64,000 nt of DNA from Achatina immaculata (Eukaryota > Mollusca > Gastropoda > Stylommatophora > Achatinidae): NCBI GenBank assembly GCA_009760885.1, contig CM019707.1:31361687-31425686 (forward strand), given 5' to 3'. Positions within the stretch are counted from its first letter, which is position 1, and every line of letters starts with the position of its first letter. Below are positions 1 through 11,290 of the stretch, piece by piece. The notes under the pieces were generated by a model that had not been told where the DNA came from, made no database searches, and was given only the letters and a program-made list of their open reading frames with translations. The position numbers and the translations under genes are program-made.

Positions 1-13
1 GAAGAAGAAGATT

Positions 14-29
14 TATATATGTATGTATG

Positions 30-63
<34 letters not shown>

Positions 64-213
64 TGTATGTATGTATGTATGTATGTATGTATATATGTAT
101 GTATGTATGTATGTATATGTATGTATGTATGTATACATGTATGCATGCATGCATGTATGTATGTATGTATGTATGTATGTATGTATATGTATGTATGTAT
201 GTATATGTGTGTG
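14..213. repeat. (TATG)n microsatellite
   Basis: About 200 bp of TATG repeats with scattered TATA and TGCA interruptions. It begins close to the window edge and may extend beyond it. All three forward frames are open only because the repeat lacks stops; no coding role is inferred. Confidence 0.97.
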
Positions 214-701
214 TAGAAATTAGCCAGCAACGTTTCTTAAGAGTACAATGAAAGAAATTACAACAAAACACCAACAAGACAGAAGCAATGATAATGTTCA
301 CACACAAAAAAAAACGTACCAAAGTACAACATCCTTTCAAACGAGAAGACACTTACAAAAGTAAATAAACTACATCAAGACATGCTGATGACCAGATTAC
401 ATAAAAGAATTAAAATCATGGATAGGTTAAGGCAAAGACAGCATTCTTATGACATGGACTTCCATCTTGAATGCGCCTTATGAGTGTCTGTTCTTTGCAA
501 TCAGAAAAAAAAAAGTATAGTACTTGAAACTATCTGATCATGTTTAAATTTCCCCACTTTAGTTTCTGTTTCAATTTTTTTCTAAGAAAACAAATTTTGG
601 AGGAATTTTCCTTCTCTCTTTAAATGTTACGGAGTGACGTGTGATTTGTATTGTAGCTGTTGAACACTTTAGGACCTTATTCTTAGAAGGTTGAACGTGA
701 A
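214..701. other. AT-rich sequence without recognisable gene
   Basis: Unique-looking AT-rich sequence with short A and T runs. I see no open frame of note, no tRNA-like boxes and no tandem structure until a degenerate first unit of the next array near 702. Confidence 0.6.
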
Positions 702-1264
702 GGTAAGAGTCATGAGCTATTATGTACACTTTACTCTATATTGTATTAGATCAGAGTCATCAAATTTTATATATACTCACACTATTCTATGCTGTAAAAG
801 GTGAGAGTCATCAAATGTTTTATATACTCACACTATTCTAGGTTTTAGAAGATGAGAGTCATCAAATGTTTTATATACTCACACTATTCTAGGTTTTAGA
901 AGATGAGAGTCATCAAATATTATATATACTCACACTATTCTATGTTGTAAAAGGTGAGAGTCATCAAATATTAGATATACTCACACTATTCTAGGTTTTA
1001 GAAGATAAGAGTCATCAAATGTTATGTATATACTCACACTATTCATGTTGTAGAAGATGACAGTCATCAAATGTTATGTATACGCACACTATTCTTATGT
1101 TGTAGAAGATGAGAGTCATCACATGTTATGTATACTCACAATACTCTTATGTTGTAGAAGATGAGAGTCATCACATATTATGTATACTCACACTAATCAT
1201 ATGTTGTAGAAGATGAGAGTCATCAAATGCAATATACACTCACATTTCTCTTATGTTGTAGAAG
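702..1264. repeat. Minisatellite, about 52-bp unit
   Basis: About eleven tandem units, recognisable by GAGAGTCATCAAAT followed by ACTCACACTATTCT and a TTGTAGAAG or TTTTAGAAG end. The first unit is degenerate and several later units differ by small indels, which suggests an older array than the 46-bp array at 12.4 kb. There is no open frame across it. Confidence 0.92.
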
Positions 1265-1292
1265 CGTGGACATTAATTACACGAAATTTGTG

Positions 1293-2099
1293 TCATGTCC
1301 TCGTTCCCATTCCGGGTGTGACTATTGTCATGATCTCGTTCCTATTCCGGGTGTGACTATTGTCATGATCTCGTTCCCATTCCGGATGGGACTATTGTCA
1401 TGATCTCGTTCCTATTTTGAGTGTGACTATTGTCATGATCTCGTTCCTATTCTGGGTGTAACTATTGTCATGATCTCGTTCCTATTCTGGGTGTAACTAT
1501 TGTCATGATCTCGTTCCTATTCTGGGTGTGACTATTGTCATGACATCGTTCCTATTCTGGGTGTGACTATTGTCATGACATCGTTCCTATTCTGGGTGTG
1601 ACTATTGTCATGATCTCGTTCCTATTCTGGGTGTGACTATTGTCATGACATCGTTCCTATTCTGGGTGTGACTATTGTCATGACATTGTTCCTATTCTGG
1701 GTGTGACTGTTGTCATGATCTCATTCCCATTCCGGGTGTGACTATTGTCATGATCTCGTTCCCATCCCGGGTGTGACTATTGTCATGACATCGTTCCTAT
1801 TCTGGGTGTGACTATTATCATGATCTCGTTCCTATTCCTGGTGTGCCTATTGTCATGATCTCGTTCCTATTCTGGGTGTGACTATTGTCATGATCTCGTT
1901 CCTATTCTGGGTGTGACTGTTGTCATGATCTCGTTCCTATTCTGGGTGTGACTATTATCATGATCTCGTTCCTATTCCTGGTGTGCCTATTGTCATGATC
2001 TCGTTCCTATTCTGGGTGTGACTATTGTCATGATCTCGTTCCTATTCTGGGTGTGACTATTGTCATGATCTCGTTCCTATTCCGAGTGTGACTATTGTC
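1293..2099. repeat. Minisatellite, 35-bp unit
   Basis: About 23 units, each holding TCATGATCTCGTTCCTATTC and GGTGTGACTATTG. Variant units recur in a higher-order pattern: the unit reading CCTGGTGTGCC appears at 1837 and again 140 bp later, with the intervening four-unit block repeated. Confidence 0.95.
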
Positions 2100-2154
2100 G
2101 GTCAGAGAGGCTTTGATGACTGCGCTTTCAAACACCGTTGAGATAGCCAAGTTT

Positions 2155-2235
2155 GTAAGTGCGATAGACACTTGTGGCTAAATGGTTGCTCGTTCTACCA
2201 GAGTCTGTGGTTCAGGTGCCAGGTAATTCTCTTGT
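2155..2235 (+). repeat. tRNA-like SINE head (short, partial)
   Basis: The stretch contains an A-box-like TGTGGCTAAATGG near 2173 and a B-box-like GGTTCAGGTGCC near 2209, spaced as in tRNA-derived SINEs. It shares the interior GTTGCTCGTTCTACCA exactly with the copy at 36.5 kb, so it belongs to a dispersed family and is not a working tRNA. No clean tRNA fold was seen. Confidence 0.6.
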
Positions 2236-2352
2236 CATCCTCCCTCCCCCAGCCGTCCCCCACCCCCTTTATATCTAAAAGTACTCTGTCTACAATGTTT
2301 CGAGGTCTAGTCGTACAACACTGTGCTCAGTTACTTTAGGTCAGAACATTAT

Positions 2353-3112
2353 GAAGCAGAAGAAGTCAGGACCTGTCATTACTTTCTCTGAGAAACCAGG
2401 GTCTGTCATTAATTTTTCAGAGAAATCAGGGTCTGTCATTACTTTCTCAGAGAAACCAGGGCCTGTCATTACTTTCTCAGAGAAACCAGGGCCTGTTATT
2501 ACTTTCTCAGAGAAGTCAGGACTTGTCTTCGGTTTCCTAGAAAAGTCAGGGCTTGTCATTACTTTCTCAGAGAAACCAGAGCCTGTCATTACTTTCTCAG
2601 AGAAACCAGGGTCTGTCATTAATTTCTCAAAGAAATCAGGGTCTGTCATTACTTTCTCAGAGAAACCAGGGCTTGTCATTACTTTCTCAGAGAAACCAGG
2701 GCCTGTCATTACTTTCTCAGAGAAACCATCGCCTGTCATTACTTTCTCAGAGAAGTCAGGGCTTGTCTTCGCTTTCCTAGAGAAGTCGGGGCTTGTCATT
2801 GCTTTCTCAGAGAAACCAGAGCCTGTCATTACTTTTTCAGAGAAACCATCGCCTGTCATTACTTTCTCAGAGAAGTCAGGGCTTGTCTTTGCTTTCCTAG
2901 AGAAGTCAGGGCCTTCCATTACTTTCTCAGAGAAGTCAGGGCTTGTCTTTGCTTTCCTAGAGAAGTCAGGGCCTTCCATTACTTTCTCAGAGAAGTCAGG
3001 GCTTGTCTTTGCTTTCCTAGAGAAGTCAGGGCCTTCCATTACTTTCTCAGAGAAGTCAGGGCTTGTCTTTGCTTTGTTAGAGAAGCCAGGGCCTTCCATT
3101 ACCTTCTTATAG
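2353..3112. repeat. Minisatellite, 30-bp unit, open on both strands
   Basis: About 25 units built around CATTACTTTCTCAGAGAA. The 30-bp period is ten codons, so one frame stays open for about 250 residues on each strand (a decapeptide with ITFSEKPGPV forward, DFSEKVMTGP reverse). From about 2880 the array becomes a regular 60-bp dimer. No domain, signal peptide or composition suggests a protein. I read it as a minisatellite; a low-complexity protein exon cannot be excluded. Confidence 0.9.
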
Positions 3113-3149
3113 AACTCTCGGTATCATTTCTTGAAGCCACGTGATCGGA

Positions 3150-3240
3150 GAGATAAATTCCGCCCTGTTTGGGAATCGAATCTGACTTTCTGGTCCTTAG
3201 ATGAATACACTAACCTCTACACCACCGTCGCACCACAAAA
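3150..3240 (-). repeat. tRNA-like SINE head
   Basis: Read on the minus strand, it has an A-box region GGTGGTGTAGAGGTTAG and a B-box GATTCGATTCCC, close to the arrangement of Asp-type tRNAs. Acceptor and T stems do not pair convincingly, so it is a SINE head or tRNA pseudogene. It lies just downstream of the 30-bp array. Confidence 0.6.
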
Positions 3241-3403
3241 GCCGTATCGATTCGACACAATACCTGTGTGCCAAGCATCTTCACAGCTCCGGCTGCTGAC
3301 AGCAGCAAACACCAACCACTTGCGTTTAGCCAAAAGAGCTGATGGCAGATGGTATTTCTAATAACGCTGTACTTTGCGAATTGTTCTGTCCAGCGATAAG
3401 GTA

Positions 3404-3433
3404 GTGGTGGTGGTGGTGGTGGTAGTGGTGGTG
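3404..3433. repeat. (GGT)n microsatellite
   Basis: About ten GGT units interrupted by GTA. The reverse frame gives a run of Thr codons, which has no coding significance here. Confidence 0.9.
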
Positions 3434-3618
3434 TTTATAATATTGTTTTGTGTCCTGCAATGTTCATTTAATGTTCGTTTAAACCGTCCAGGTGAAATGT
3501 GTCTCAAATAGTGGATGATTCTATATTTGAATAACTGAAATTTCACCGTCAGTATATTTCATTGCTAGCCTATCATTTTATAGTTTTATTTTAAATTAAA
3601 TAGTTTTAAATTTTATAA

Positions 3619-3910
3619 TTTACTTCTTTATCTCTGGCTGAATTTACTTCTTTGTCTCTGGCTGAATTTACTTCTTTGTCTCTGGCTGAATTTACTTCTT
3701 TGTCTCTGGCTGAATTTACTTCTTTGTCTCTGGCTGAATTTATTGTCTGACTGAATTTACTTCTTTGTCTCTGGCTGAATTTATTGTCTGACTGAATTTA
3801 CTTCTTTGTCTCTGGCTGAATTTATTGTCTGACTGAATTTACTTCTTTGTCTCTGGCTGAATTTGCTTCTTTGTCTCTGGCTGAATTTACTTCTTTGTCT
3901 CTGGCTGAAT
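3619..3910. repeat. Minisatellite, 24-bp unit with 17-bp short form
   Basis: The unit carries TTACTTCTTTGTCTCTGGCT. In the centre a shortened 17-bp unit (TTTATTGTCTGACTGAA) alternates with the full unit three times, giving a 41-bp higher-order repeat flanked by pure 24-bp units. Confidence 0.93.
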
Positions 3911-4327
3911 TTTACCTTAGTCTTCATCTTTCTGTATCTCCTGATCTAGTTTTGGCTGCGACCATTCTATAGTTCTCCATTGTCACTTTCAGTTACTAAT
4001 TCACATTACAAAGTCTCTTTCTTGTTCAGTTCACGGATCAGTGTTTAATAGACAGCAGGAAACACGATTCTGTTCACATCTAGCCTACAGTATACCTCTC
4101 TTAGACATTGTGAAATTCAAACAGTTGAGACCATTCATCAAAGATTATGTTCTGAACGGTACCCAAGCAAATGGTTTTTAAGCCATCTCGTGGGATTGCA
4201 AAAGCCCAAAATAATGATGATAAAGATGATGATGATGGTTACGATGATGATAACCGAGATCTAATATTTTGATTGTTATGAACCCCACACCCCCCCTCCC
4301 ATCAAATTCCCCCTCTTCCTCTCCTCT
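3911..4327. other. Intergenic sequence with imperfect (GAT)n
   Basis: No gene seen. A degenerate GATGATGAT-rich stretch lies at about 4211-4253, and a C-rich stretch precedes the LINE fragment. Confidence 0.6.
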
Positions 4328-4563
4328 CCAGTCAGTCATTCGCATGTTATAACGGAACTTTGCCTCTCTAACAGCTCTCCTGTAGGCCTCTCGGTTGTAA
4401 GCAAGATGCGCTTATGCTGATGCAGATCATCAGCGATGTCTTCCAGCCATCTTCGCCTCGGTCTTCCTCTCTTTCTTTTTTGTCCTATTATGCACCCTTC
4501 CAAATCCTCTAAATTCTCGTGACATTTAATGTGTCCAAAATATTTTACTTTCCTGCCCCCCCC
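4328..4563 (-). mobile_element. LINE family 1, 3' terminal fragment
   Basis: On the minus strand this encodes the end of a non-LTR reverse transcriptase, with the basic stretch KRERGRPRRRW followed by LEDIADDLHQ-type and EAYRRAVREAKF-type sequence; frames are damaged. It aligns with the copies at 16.8, 34.0 and 46.3 kb. Its 3' end shows GACTGACTGG, a short (GACT)n tail. Possible target duplications CCTCTCCTCT lie at 4318 and 4564, but they are low-complexity and so weak evidence. The copy is only about 240 bp, strongly 5'-truncated and certainly inactive. Confidence 0.8.
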
Positions 4564-5225
4564 CCTCTCCTCTAAAAATAATAACTACAAATAAATAGTA
4601 TATACGTAAATCTTTCTTTGAAAATAAAATACGACGTCTGGAAAACATAAAAGTGGATTTTCCAAAAACGACGCTTGAAATACACATAATTCTGCCCCGA
4701 AAAAGTCTACAAAAAAGAGATCCTCAGCTGCATCTCATATGCCTCCATCGTTCCTTTAAACGCCCACACCATCATTACAGCTACATCAGTTTTTCTCAGA
4801 GAGATTAAACGTTAAAAGATGTATAACTATATATCCATATATAAGCCTCAAGATGCCTCAACGGCCAAACGCCTCCGTCTTCTCAAACGGATATAACCCT
4901 CGCCTACACATTGCTCTGTAGACGACTCTAGCCATTCACGTGACAGACACGTGATACCAAATGATTTCCAATCTCACTCTCAGTAAAATGATCAGTTTTG
5001 GTTTTGTAAATCACCCTTCCCCCCCCCACCCCCACCCCCGTTACAAACTCAGGTCATCTGACGATGAAAGTCATTTCCTAGGGTTTTTGTTTTTTTTTCA
5101 ACTTTTCAGCAAACTTGTCAGCAGATTCCGGATGTCCATTTGGTCGTTTGTCATTAACATTTAATGTTTGATTAAGCTGTTTTTTTTTTTTTTAATGTTT
5201 GTTGGCACTGTTTGCTGAAGTTATT
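4564..5225. other. No gene recognised
   Basis: AT-rich sequence with a C-rich run at about 5019-5040 and T runs at about 5082 and 5181. Short chance open frames only. Confidence 0.55.
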
Positions 5226-5498
5226 TGTTGATGTCTTTTGCAGAAGGTTTGTCTATATTATTTTTGGATGTTTATGTAGAAGGTTTGTCCACATTATTTA
5301 TTACTGTTTAAGTAGAATGTTTGTCCATATTATCTGTTCATGTTTATGTAGAAGGTTTGTCTATATTATCTGTTGATGTTTGTGTAGAAGGTCTGTCCAT
5401 ATTATCTGTTGATGTTTGTGTAGAAGGTCTGTCCATATTATCTGTTGATGTTTGTGTAGAAGGTGTGTTCACATTATTTTTTGGTGTGTAAGTAGAAG
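5226..5498. repeat. Minisatellite, 36-bp unit (left part)
   Basis: Units contain GTAGAAGGTCTGTCCATATT and TATCTGTTGATGTTTGT. The array is cut by the LINE fragment that follows and resumes with the same motif at 6104. Confidence 0.93.
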
Positions 5499-6103
5499 GT
5501 TTATATTTAGGCAGCATAGTGGATAAAAATGGAGGAATGGAAAAGAATGTTAAAGCTAGAATAACCATTGCCAGGACAGCGTTTATCCAACTTAACAAAA
5601 TATGGTCATCTAAGAACATCAAAACAAGAACCAAACTTAGGCTTTTCAATACAAACGTAAAGACTGTCCTGCTATATGGTTCAGAGACATGAGTTGTGCC
5701 CAAGACAATACAACAGAGGATACAAACGTTCATGAACTACTGCTTGAGGAGGATTTTAAACATTAAATGGCAGGACAAGATCAGGAACGAGGAGGTCTGG
5801 GAAAGGGCAAGACAGGAACCTATGAATCTACAAACCATGTCTAGGAAGTGGAGGTGGATTGGGCCACATTCTGAGAGAACCCGACACCAACATAGCAAGA
5901 TAGGCACAGATATGGAATCCTCAACGAAATAGAACACGAGGAAGACCTAGACTTACTTGGAGAAGAGAAATGATGACAGTGCTCAGAGACAAGGGATGCA
6001 CATGGAAGTAAGCAGAGAATAATTCCAAGAACAGGGATGACTGGAGAGTCTTTATCCGTGGCCTATGCTCTCAAGGGGGTGAAAGGCGATAATGATGCTG
6101 ATG
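5499..6103 (+). mobile_element. LINE family 2, 3' fragment inserted in a minisatellite
   Basis: The forward strand encodes the post-catalytic part of a non-LTR reverse transcriptase of the RTE-like type (clade tentative). It begins at YLGSIVDKNGG, continues through KNIKTRTKLRLFNTNV and VLLYGSET, has a stop after SET, and later shows the conserved RKWRWIG and RGRPRLTWRR motifs. Several stops and frameshifts make it a pseudogene. The 3' end is a short GATAATGATGCTGATG tail. AAGTAGAAG occurs at both junctions (5490-5498 and 6104-6112), consistent with a 9-bp target duplication, although the motif also belongs to the host array. A second copy lies at 44.8 kb. Confidence 0.88.
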
Positions 6104-6590
6104 AAGTAGAAGATTCGTCCATATTATTTGTTGATGTTGATATAGAAGATCTATCGAATTTTTTTTTCAGTATTTAGTAATACAGTTTGTTGATATTTTC
6201 TGCTAATGTTTATTGACACTGTTGATTTATTTTTTAATGATGCTTATCGATATAGTTTGTTGAGACTGATATTTTCTGTTATTGGTTATTGATTTTTTTT
6301 GTTGATATTTATTGATTTTAAAAAAAAATCTACTGGTGCAGTTTGTTGGTAATTTTTGGTGATGTTTACTGAAACAGTTTGTTGATATTTTTTATTGTTG
6401 TTTGTTATGTTTTGGTGATGTTTGTTGAAAGTTCGTTGATGTTTCTGCTGATGTTTATTGACACAATTTGTTGATATTTTTGCTGATGTTTATTGGTAGT
6501 TTGTTGATGTTTTTTTTTTTTTTTTGCTGATGCTTAATGATACAGTTTATTGATGACTTTGTTGATGTCTATTGGCACAGCTGGTTTATA
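6104..6590. repeat. Minisatellite, 36-bp unit (right part, decaying)
   Basis: It restarts with AGTAGAAGATTCGTCCATAT, the motif of the left array, then decays into imperfect units with TTGTTGATATTTTT and GATGTTTATTGA. It is best explained as one array split by the LINE. Confidence 0.8.
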
Positions 6591-7304
6591 TTATTTGTAG
6601 TTATCGTTTTTTAACTGGAGATTCTCATACCCGTACTTTTCTGATGAATTAGTATCACATCGCACTACAGAGAAATCAGATTACAGTGTCTGTCTAGACA
6701 GATAGAGAGACAGATAGGAAAAAAAATCCGAGTAAGTGAAATTAGATTATTAAATTAGGTTGCTCTTTAAGATTCGGGAAAGTTCTGCCTTCATTAGACA
6801 AACAATCAGGCGGGAAATTAGTTCTGTCTGCTTTGTTCAAAGGGTTAGAAATAAAAAAAAAGAGCACGCCTTATGTTGATGTACAAACAACAGAAAGCCA
6901 GATCTCTATAAATGAGGTCAAGGTTGTTGTATGAGTCATCATAATCTAGACAGAGCGCACGAGATCACCTTCAGCAGTGGCCTTTTTTCATTCTCTCTCC
7001 TTTCTTCTTCTTCTTCCCCCCCCCCCCCTTGAAACTCCACACAGGTGTAGCTAATACAGGTGTAACAAATACAGGTGTAGCTAATACAGGTGTAACAAAT
7101 ACAGGTGTAGCTAATATCGTATGCGTGTATGTCTAGGAGGCTGAGACTGGAAATATTATTTCTTGGCCCGGAAGACAGGAGAGGATGAAGGTGAGTTCAT
7201 ATTTTATAATCTCCCAATTGAGAGCAAATCCTTTATAGGTCGTACTGCGACGCCGTTGGAGATTAGTACAGCGAGGAAAGAAGATAATAAACAAATAGTG
7301 CGCG
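6591..7304. other. No gene; short 30-bp repeat at 7034-7115
   Basis: A direct repeat of GTGTAGCTAATACAG and GTGTAACAAATACAG alternates about 2.5 times at 7044-7115, after a poly-C run at about 7017-7029. No coding signal was seen. Confidence 0.65.
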
Positions 7305-7716
7305 TATAATGATCAGTGACGGGACCTCTCCTACTTGTATATGATCAGTGACGGGACCTCTCCTGTTTGTAAATGATCAGTGACGGGACCTCTGCTACTT
7401 GTATATCATCAGTGACGGGACCTCTCCTACTTGTATATGATCAGTGACGGGACTTCTCCTACTTGTATATGATCAGTGACGGGACCTCTCCTACTTGTAT
7501 ATGATCAGTGACGGGACCTCTCCTACTTGTATATGATCAGTGACGGGACCTCTCTTACTTGTATATGATCAGTGACGGGACCTCTCCTACTTGTATATGA
7601 TCAGTGACGGGACCTCTCCTACTTGTATACGATCAGTGACGGGACCTCTCCTACTCGTATATGATCAGTGACAGGACCTATCCTACTTGTATATGATCAG
7701 TGATGGGCCTCTCCTA
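7305..7716. repeat. Minisatellite, 32-bp unit
   Basis: About 13 nearly identical units holding ATGATCAGTGACGGGACCTC and TCCTACTTGT. Only scattered point differences separate units, which indicates a fairly recent or homogenised array. Confidence 0.96.
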
Positions 7717-8004
7717 TGCGCTAAGTTACAGAAACATTAAAGGACGAAGAAAAAGATGCCAGTTTTTCTAGTTTCTTACATAACTTCCTGTAAGTAAAGT
7801 AGATTAAATATCTAGAAAAACCAGGATGGTAAGCTAAGATGTCTGACAGACAAGACAGGTGCTACTGGTGCATGAAATTAGGCAGCCCCTCCAAGGTGCA
7901 GACCTCAGAGGTCCACGGCATTGATCTTTGAGAAGTGAAAAATTCAGGACCAGAGAATGTTTAAGGGGGACTAAGAAAGGTATTAAAACGAGAAATGTTT
8001 GATC
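7717..8004. other. No gene recognised
   Basis: Single-copy-looking sequence between the 32-bp array and the foldback. Nothing recognised. Confidence 0.5.
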
Positions 8005-8154
8005 ATCCTCGAAAATAAAATGTAGACAAGGCAATTTCGACATGAGAGGATTTTGCACTGTCGACTCGGCCGAAATCAGTGCTTCGTGTCCTGATCAATA
8101 GTGCATTGACCTCTCACGTCGAAAGTGCCTTGTCTACATGTTTTTTTCAAGGAT
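8005..8154. repeat. Foldback element (long imperfect inverted repeat)
   Basis: TGTAGACAAGGCA at 8021 reappears inverted at 8126-8138, and pairing continues through TTTCGAC and TGAGAGG. The core arms (8021-8049 and 8110-8138) match at 27 of 29 positions. Weaker pairing extends outward to about 8005 and 8154 and inward past GCACT. This could be a small foldback MITE or a hairpin-forming spacer. No target duplication was established. Confidence 0.8.
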
Positions 8155-8158
8155 CTTA

Positions 8159-10309
8159 ATCTCCTTACTATTTCCTTCCTTACTATTTTGTTCATATATC
8201 GTTCGAATCTAATTACATATGTCTACTAAAACATTTTGTCGCGTACTAGCCTCACCGTTTCCGACTTGCTTCATTTAGAAGACTATACATATCAAAAGTA
8301 AAGTATAAAGATAGGCTACGTAGACAGAAAAAAATAATGAAGGTATACATGAAATTTATACCCTTCAGAATTAACGTACCCATTTTAATTTTATAGAGCA
8401 AATAAATTTATACAGAATAATTTGTAAATAACAAAATGGGGGACAGCATTCGTAGAAGTGTGGGAAAAAAAGCTTGTGAGTGTGTGGAAAGCAAAATGGT
8501 TGTAAAAGAATGTCTGAGTGAGGACTCATAAGCATATTTTAAAATATTAGACATCATGCACACGTGACGTATGAAAAACATTAGACTACAGAAATGACGA
8601 AAGAAGACCGAGACGACAGGGGACATAATGAATATTTTAACATTCAAAAGTACAACAAAGGAAGACAACTGCCACAGTAAAGCAAAATGGCAACTATCTG
8701 ATGATAAATGTACTAAGTTCCCCCCCCCCTTTTTTTATACACCTAATTGCTACTCTCGACTGCCTAGATTGTATAATAATTATCATCATCATCAGGGGTC
8801 CAAAAAGTCCGTCACAAAGAAAAAGGTACTTGAAATAATGAATTCCTGTACAGTGGGATATTTTTTTAATCACATGCAAGATCTAGGAAGTACTGGCGAA
8901 AGACCGAGTCACGTGGAGAGCATCTCTGCGTAAAGGCACAGCGTCATCTTTGGAGGAAATGAGGACCTAACCTGAATTTAGAAAACGCAAGATCAAGGAC
9001 ACTAAACCTCGTAACACAAACATTCCTTGTTATCAATTTGGTCGATTGCTCAGATCCAACATTGGTATATACTTAGCCATGAGACCAACTGCTCGACAAG
9101 ATGATGATTGGCAAAATTTATAACAGCTGATAATCTGTCCGCTTCAGAACGAAAAGTATCAATAACTGGTGACATATGGTTTCTTTTTAAGGACACAATT
9201 GTACCTCACGGGGAAAACATGTTTGAAAACCGCTGGACTAAAAGTCGGAAGTCAGAGAAACTCACGACCGGATATGGTCAAAGTAATGATTTCTTGTATT
9301 TTTATTTTAGTCTGACTGGAATTTTTTTTGTCGCACGCAACCCTTGACAGATTAGATGCGAAAAAGCAATCACTCCCACGCAAAGGCCGATACTTCACTC
9401 ACGACTAACACCCTCGCTTTCTCCTCGCTTTCTCTGTTCAATTTATCGAACACGTATAGCTCCGTCCCAAACATTAATCAACTGTGGAAATTCCATTTCA
9501 TTCATGAAATCTTCGGCAGCGCTCGGGACTCAACGACAACACCCGAAGCTGCATCAGCGCATGCGCAATAGCTGGAAATCCCGCAGTAGTTGTAAATATC
9601 CATCTAGTGTATTGCCCCGTAAGGTCCTGGGCTATGCGTCACGTGCTAAGACTTAACGGAAAGTTGGAAAGGGCCGATTTTTCACTTGCGTAGCGAGAAG
9701 GAGAGAGGCTCAGCATTAGGAACCATTCAAAACGTGGGGACCTGCTGTCATTTGTTCGCATTTCTATTTAACAACCTGGCTGTATATCTCAACGGGACTT
9801 GATTTTTTTTCCTCTAAGGATAAACCACTTTGGTACGTAGGCCAAATGTTTAAATAATAAATAATTTTTTTTTGTTTGTTATCTGAACAAGAAATATGTT
9901 AGACAATTCACCAAGTGTTCGTTGAAACTGGTTATAATAACCAGACATAGTTTTTATGTGTAGAAGTTAGTTTTATGTATAAAAATTTATAGAAATAGTT
10001 TTTTATATATAAATATTTAGGTCTATGTGCTAGATATTAGGAGTTTTAATGTGCAACAATTTAAGAGATAATTTTTTTCATCGGCTGTCTAGGACCATAA
10101 CATACCGTGAAACAAACTATTGTGTTACTTCATACTAATCTCCGGTGTGGGGCTTGACGTGTTGCATGTGGGTGACGGAGTCTATTACGATGCTCTGCTT
10201 CTTGTGTCCCCACAGTGGCGTAGTCACTAGCGTACTCAGAGTGTTTCCGTGCTTTGAAATCTCACCAGGCAGTTCGCAGTTAAAGATATAACAGATAACT
10301 AGTTTGTGA
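8159..10309. other. About 2.1 kb of single-copy-looking sequence without a recognised gene
   Basis: One of the longest stretches free of tandem repeats. Open frames of 60-100 codons (for example 8628-8933, 9108-9347 and 9356-9571) have no recognisable domain. The interval 9380-9660 is less AT-rich and holds several CpG-containing motifs (AGCGCATGCGCAA near 9556). It could be regulatory or the edge of an undetected exon; I cannot support either. Confidence 0.5.
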
Positions 10310-11290
10310 GTGCTATCATTTCAGTTATAGAGAAGTACAGATGTATAACAAACTGCGATTACTTTACAGTCACAGACAAAATACAACACACAAACGGCTG
10401 TTACAACTTTTCAGTTATAGAGAAATACAACAGATAAACGACTGTTATAACTTTTCAGTTACGAGGGAATACACCAAGAAAACGACTTCTATAACTTTTC
10501 AATTATGGGGAAATACAACAAATAAACTACTTTTATAACTTTTCAGTTATGGGAAATACAGCAAATAAATTACTTCTCTAACTTTTCAGTTATGGGGAAA
10601 TTTTAAAAAAAACGACTTCTGTAACTTTTCAGTTATGAGGAAATGCAACAAATAAACGACTTCTATAACTTTTCAATTATGGGGAAATGCAACAAATAAA
10701 TTACTTCTCTAACTTTTCAGTTATGGGGAAATACAACAAATAAACGACTTCTATAACTTTTCAGTTATAAAGAAACAATAAATAAACGATTTCTATAACT
10801 TTTCAGTTATGAGAAAATACAACATATAAGCGACTTCTGTAACTTTTCAGTTATAAAGAAACAACAAATAAACGATTTCTATAACTTTTCAGTTATGAGA
10901 AAATACAACAAATAAACGACTTCTATAACTTTTCAGTTATAAAGAAACAATAAATAAACGATTTCTATAACTTTTCAGTTATGAGAAAATACAACAAATA
11001 AACGACTTCTATAACTTTTCAGTTATAAAGAAACAATAAATAAACGATTTCTATAACTTTTCAGTTATGAGAAAATACAACATATAAGCGACTTCTGTAA
11101 CTTTTCAGTTATAAAGAAACAACAAATAAACGATTTCTGTTAACTTTTCAGTTATGAGGAAATACAATAAACTACTATCACTTTCCAGTTACGGAGGAGA
11201 ACTACACCAAGCAACTGTTGCAACTTTTCATTTTTAGAGGAATAGAGCAAACAATTATTGTAACTTTTCAAGTATAGAGAGATACAACAA
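10310..11290. repeat. Minisatellite, about 44-bp unit with 86-bp dimer
   Basis: Every unit contains AACTTTTCAGTTAT followed by an A-rich segment and AATAAACGACTTCT. From about 10720 two unit types (AGTTATAAAGAAACAA and AGTTATGAGAAAATACAAC) alternate, giving an 86-bp higher-order period repeated about five times. Units at both ends are more diverged. Confidence 0.93.

Noticed and set aside
2341..3112. Open frames of about 250 residues on both strands as a protein gene
   Set aside because: The frames come from a 30-bp tandem unit. Both strands are equally open and there is no domain, splice or upstream signal.
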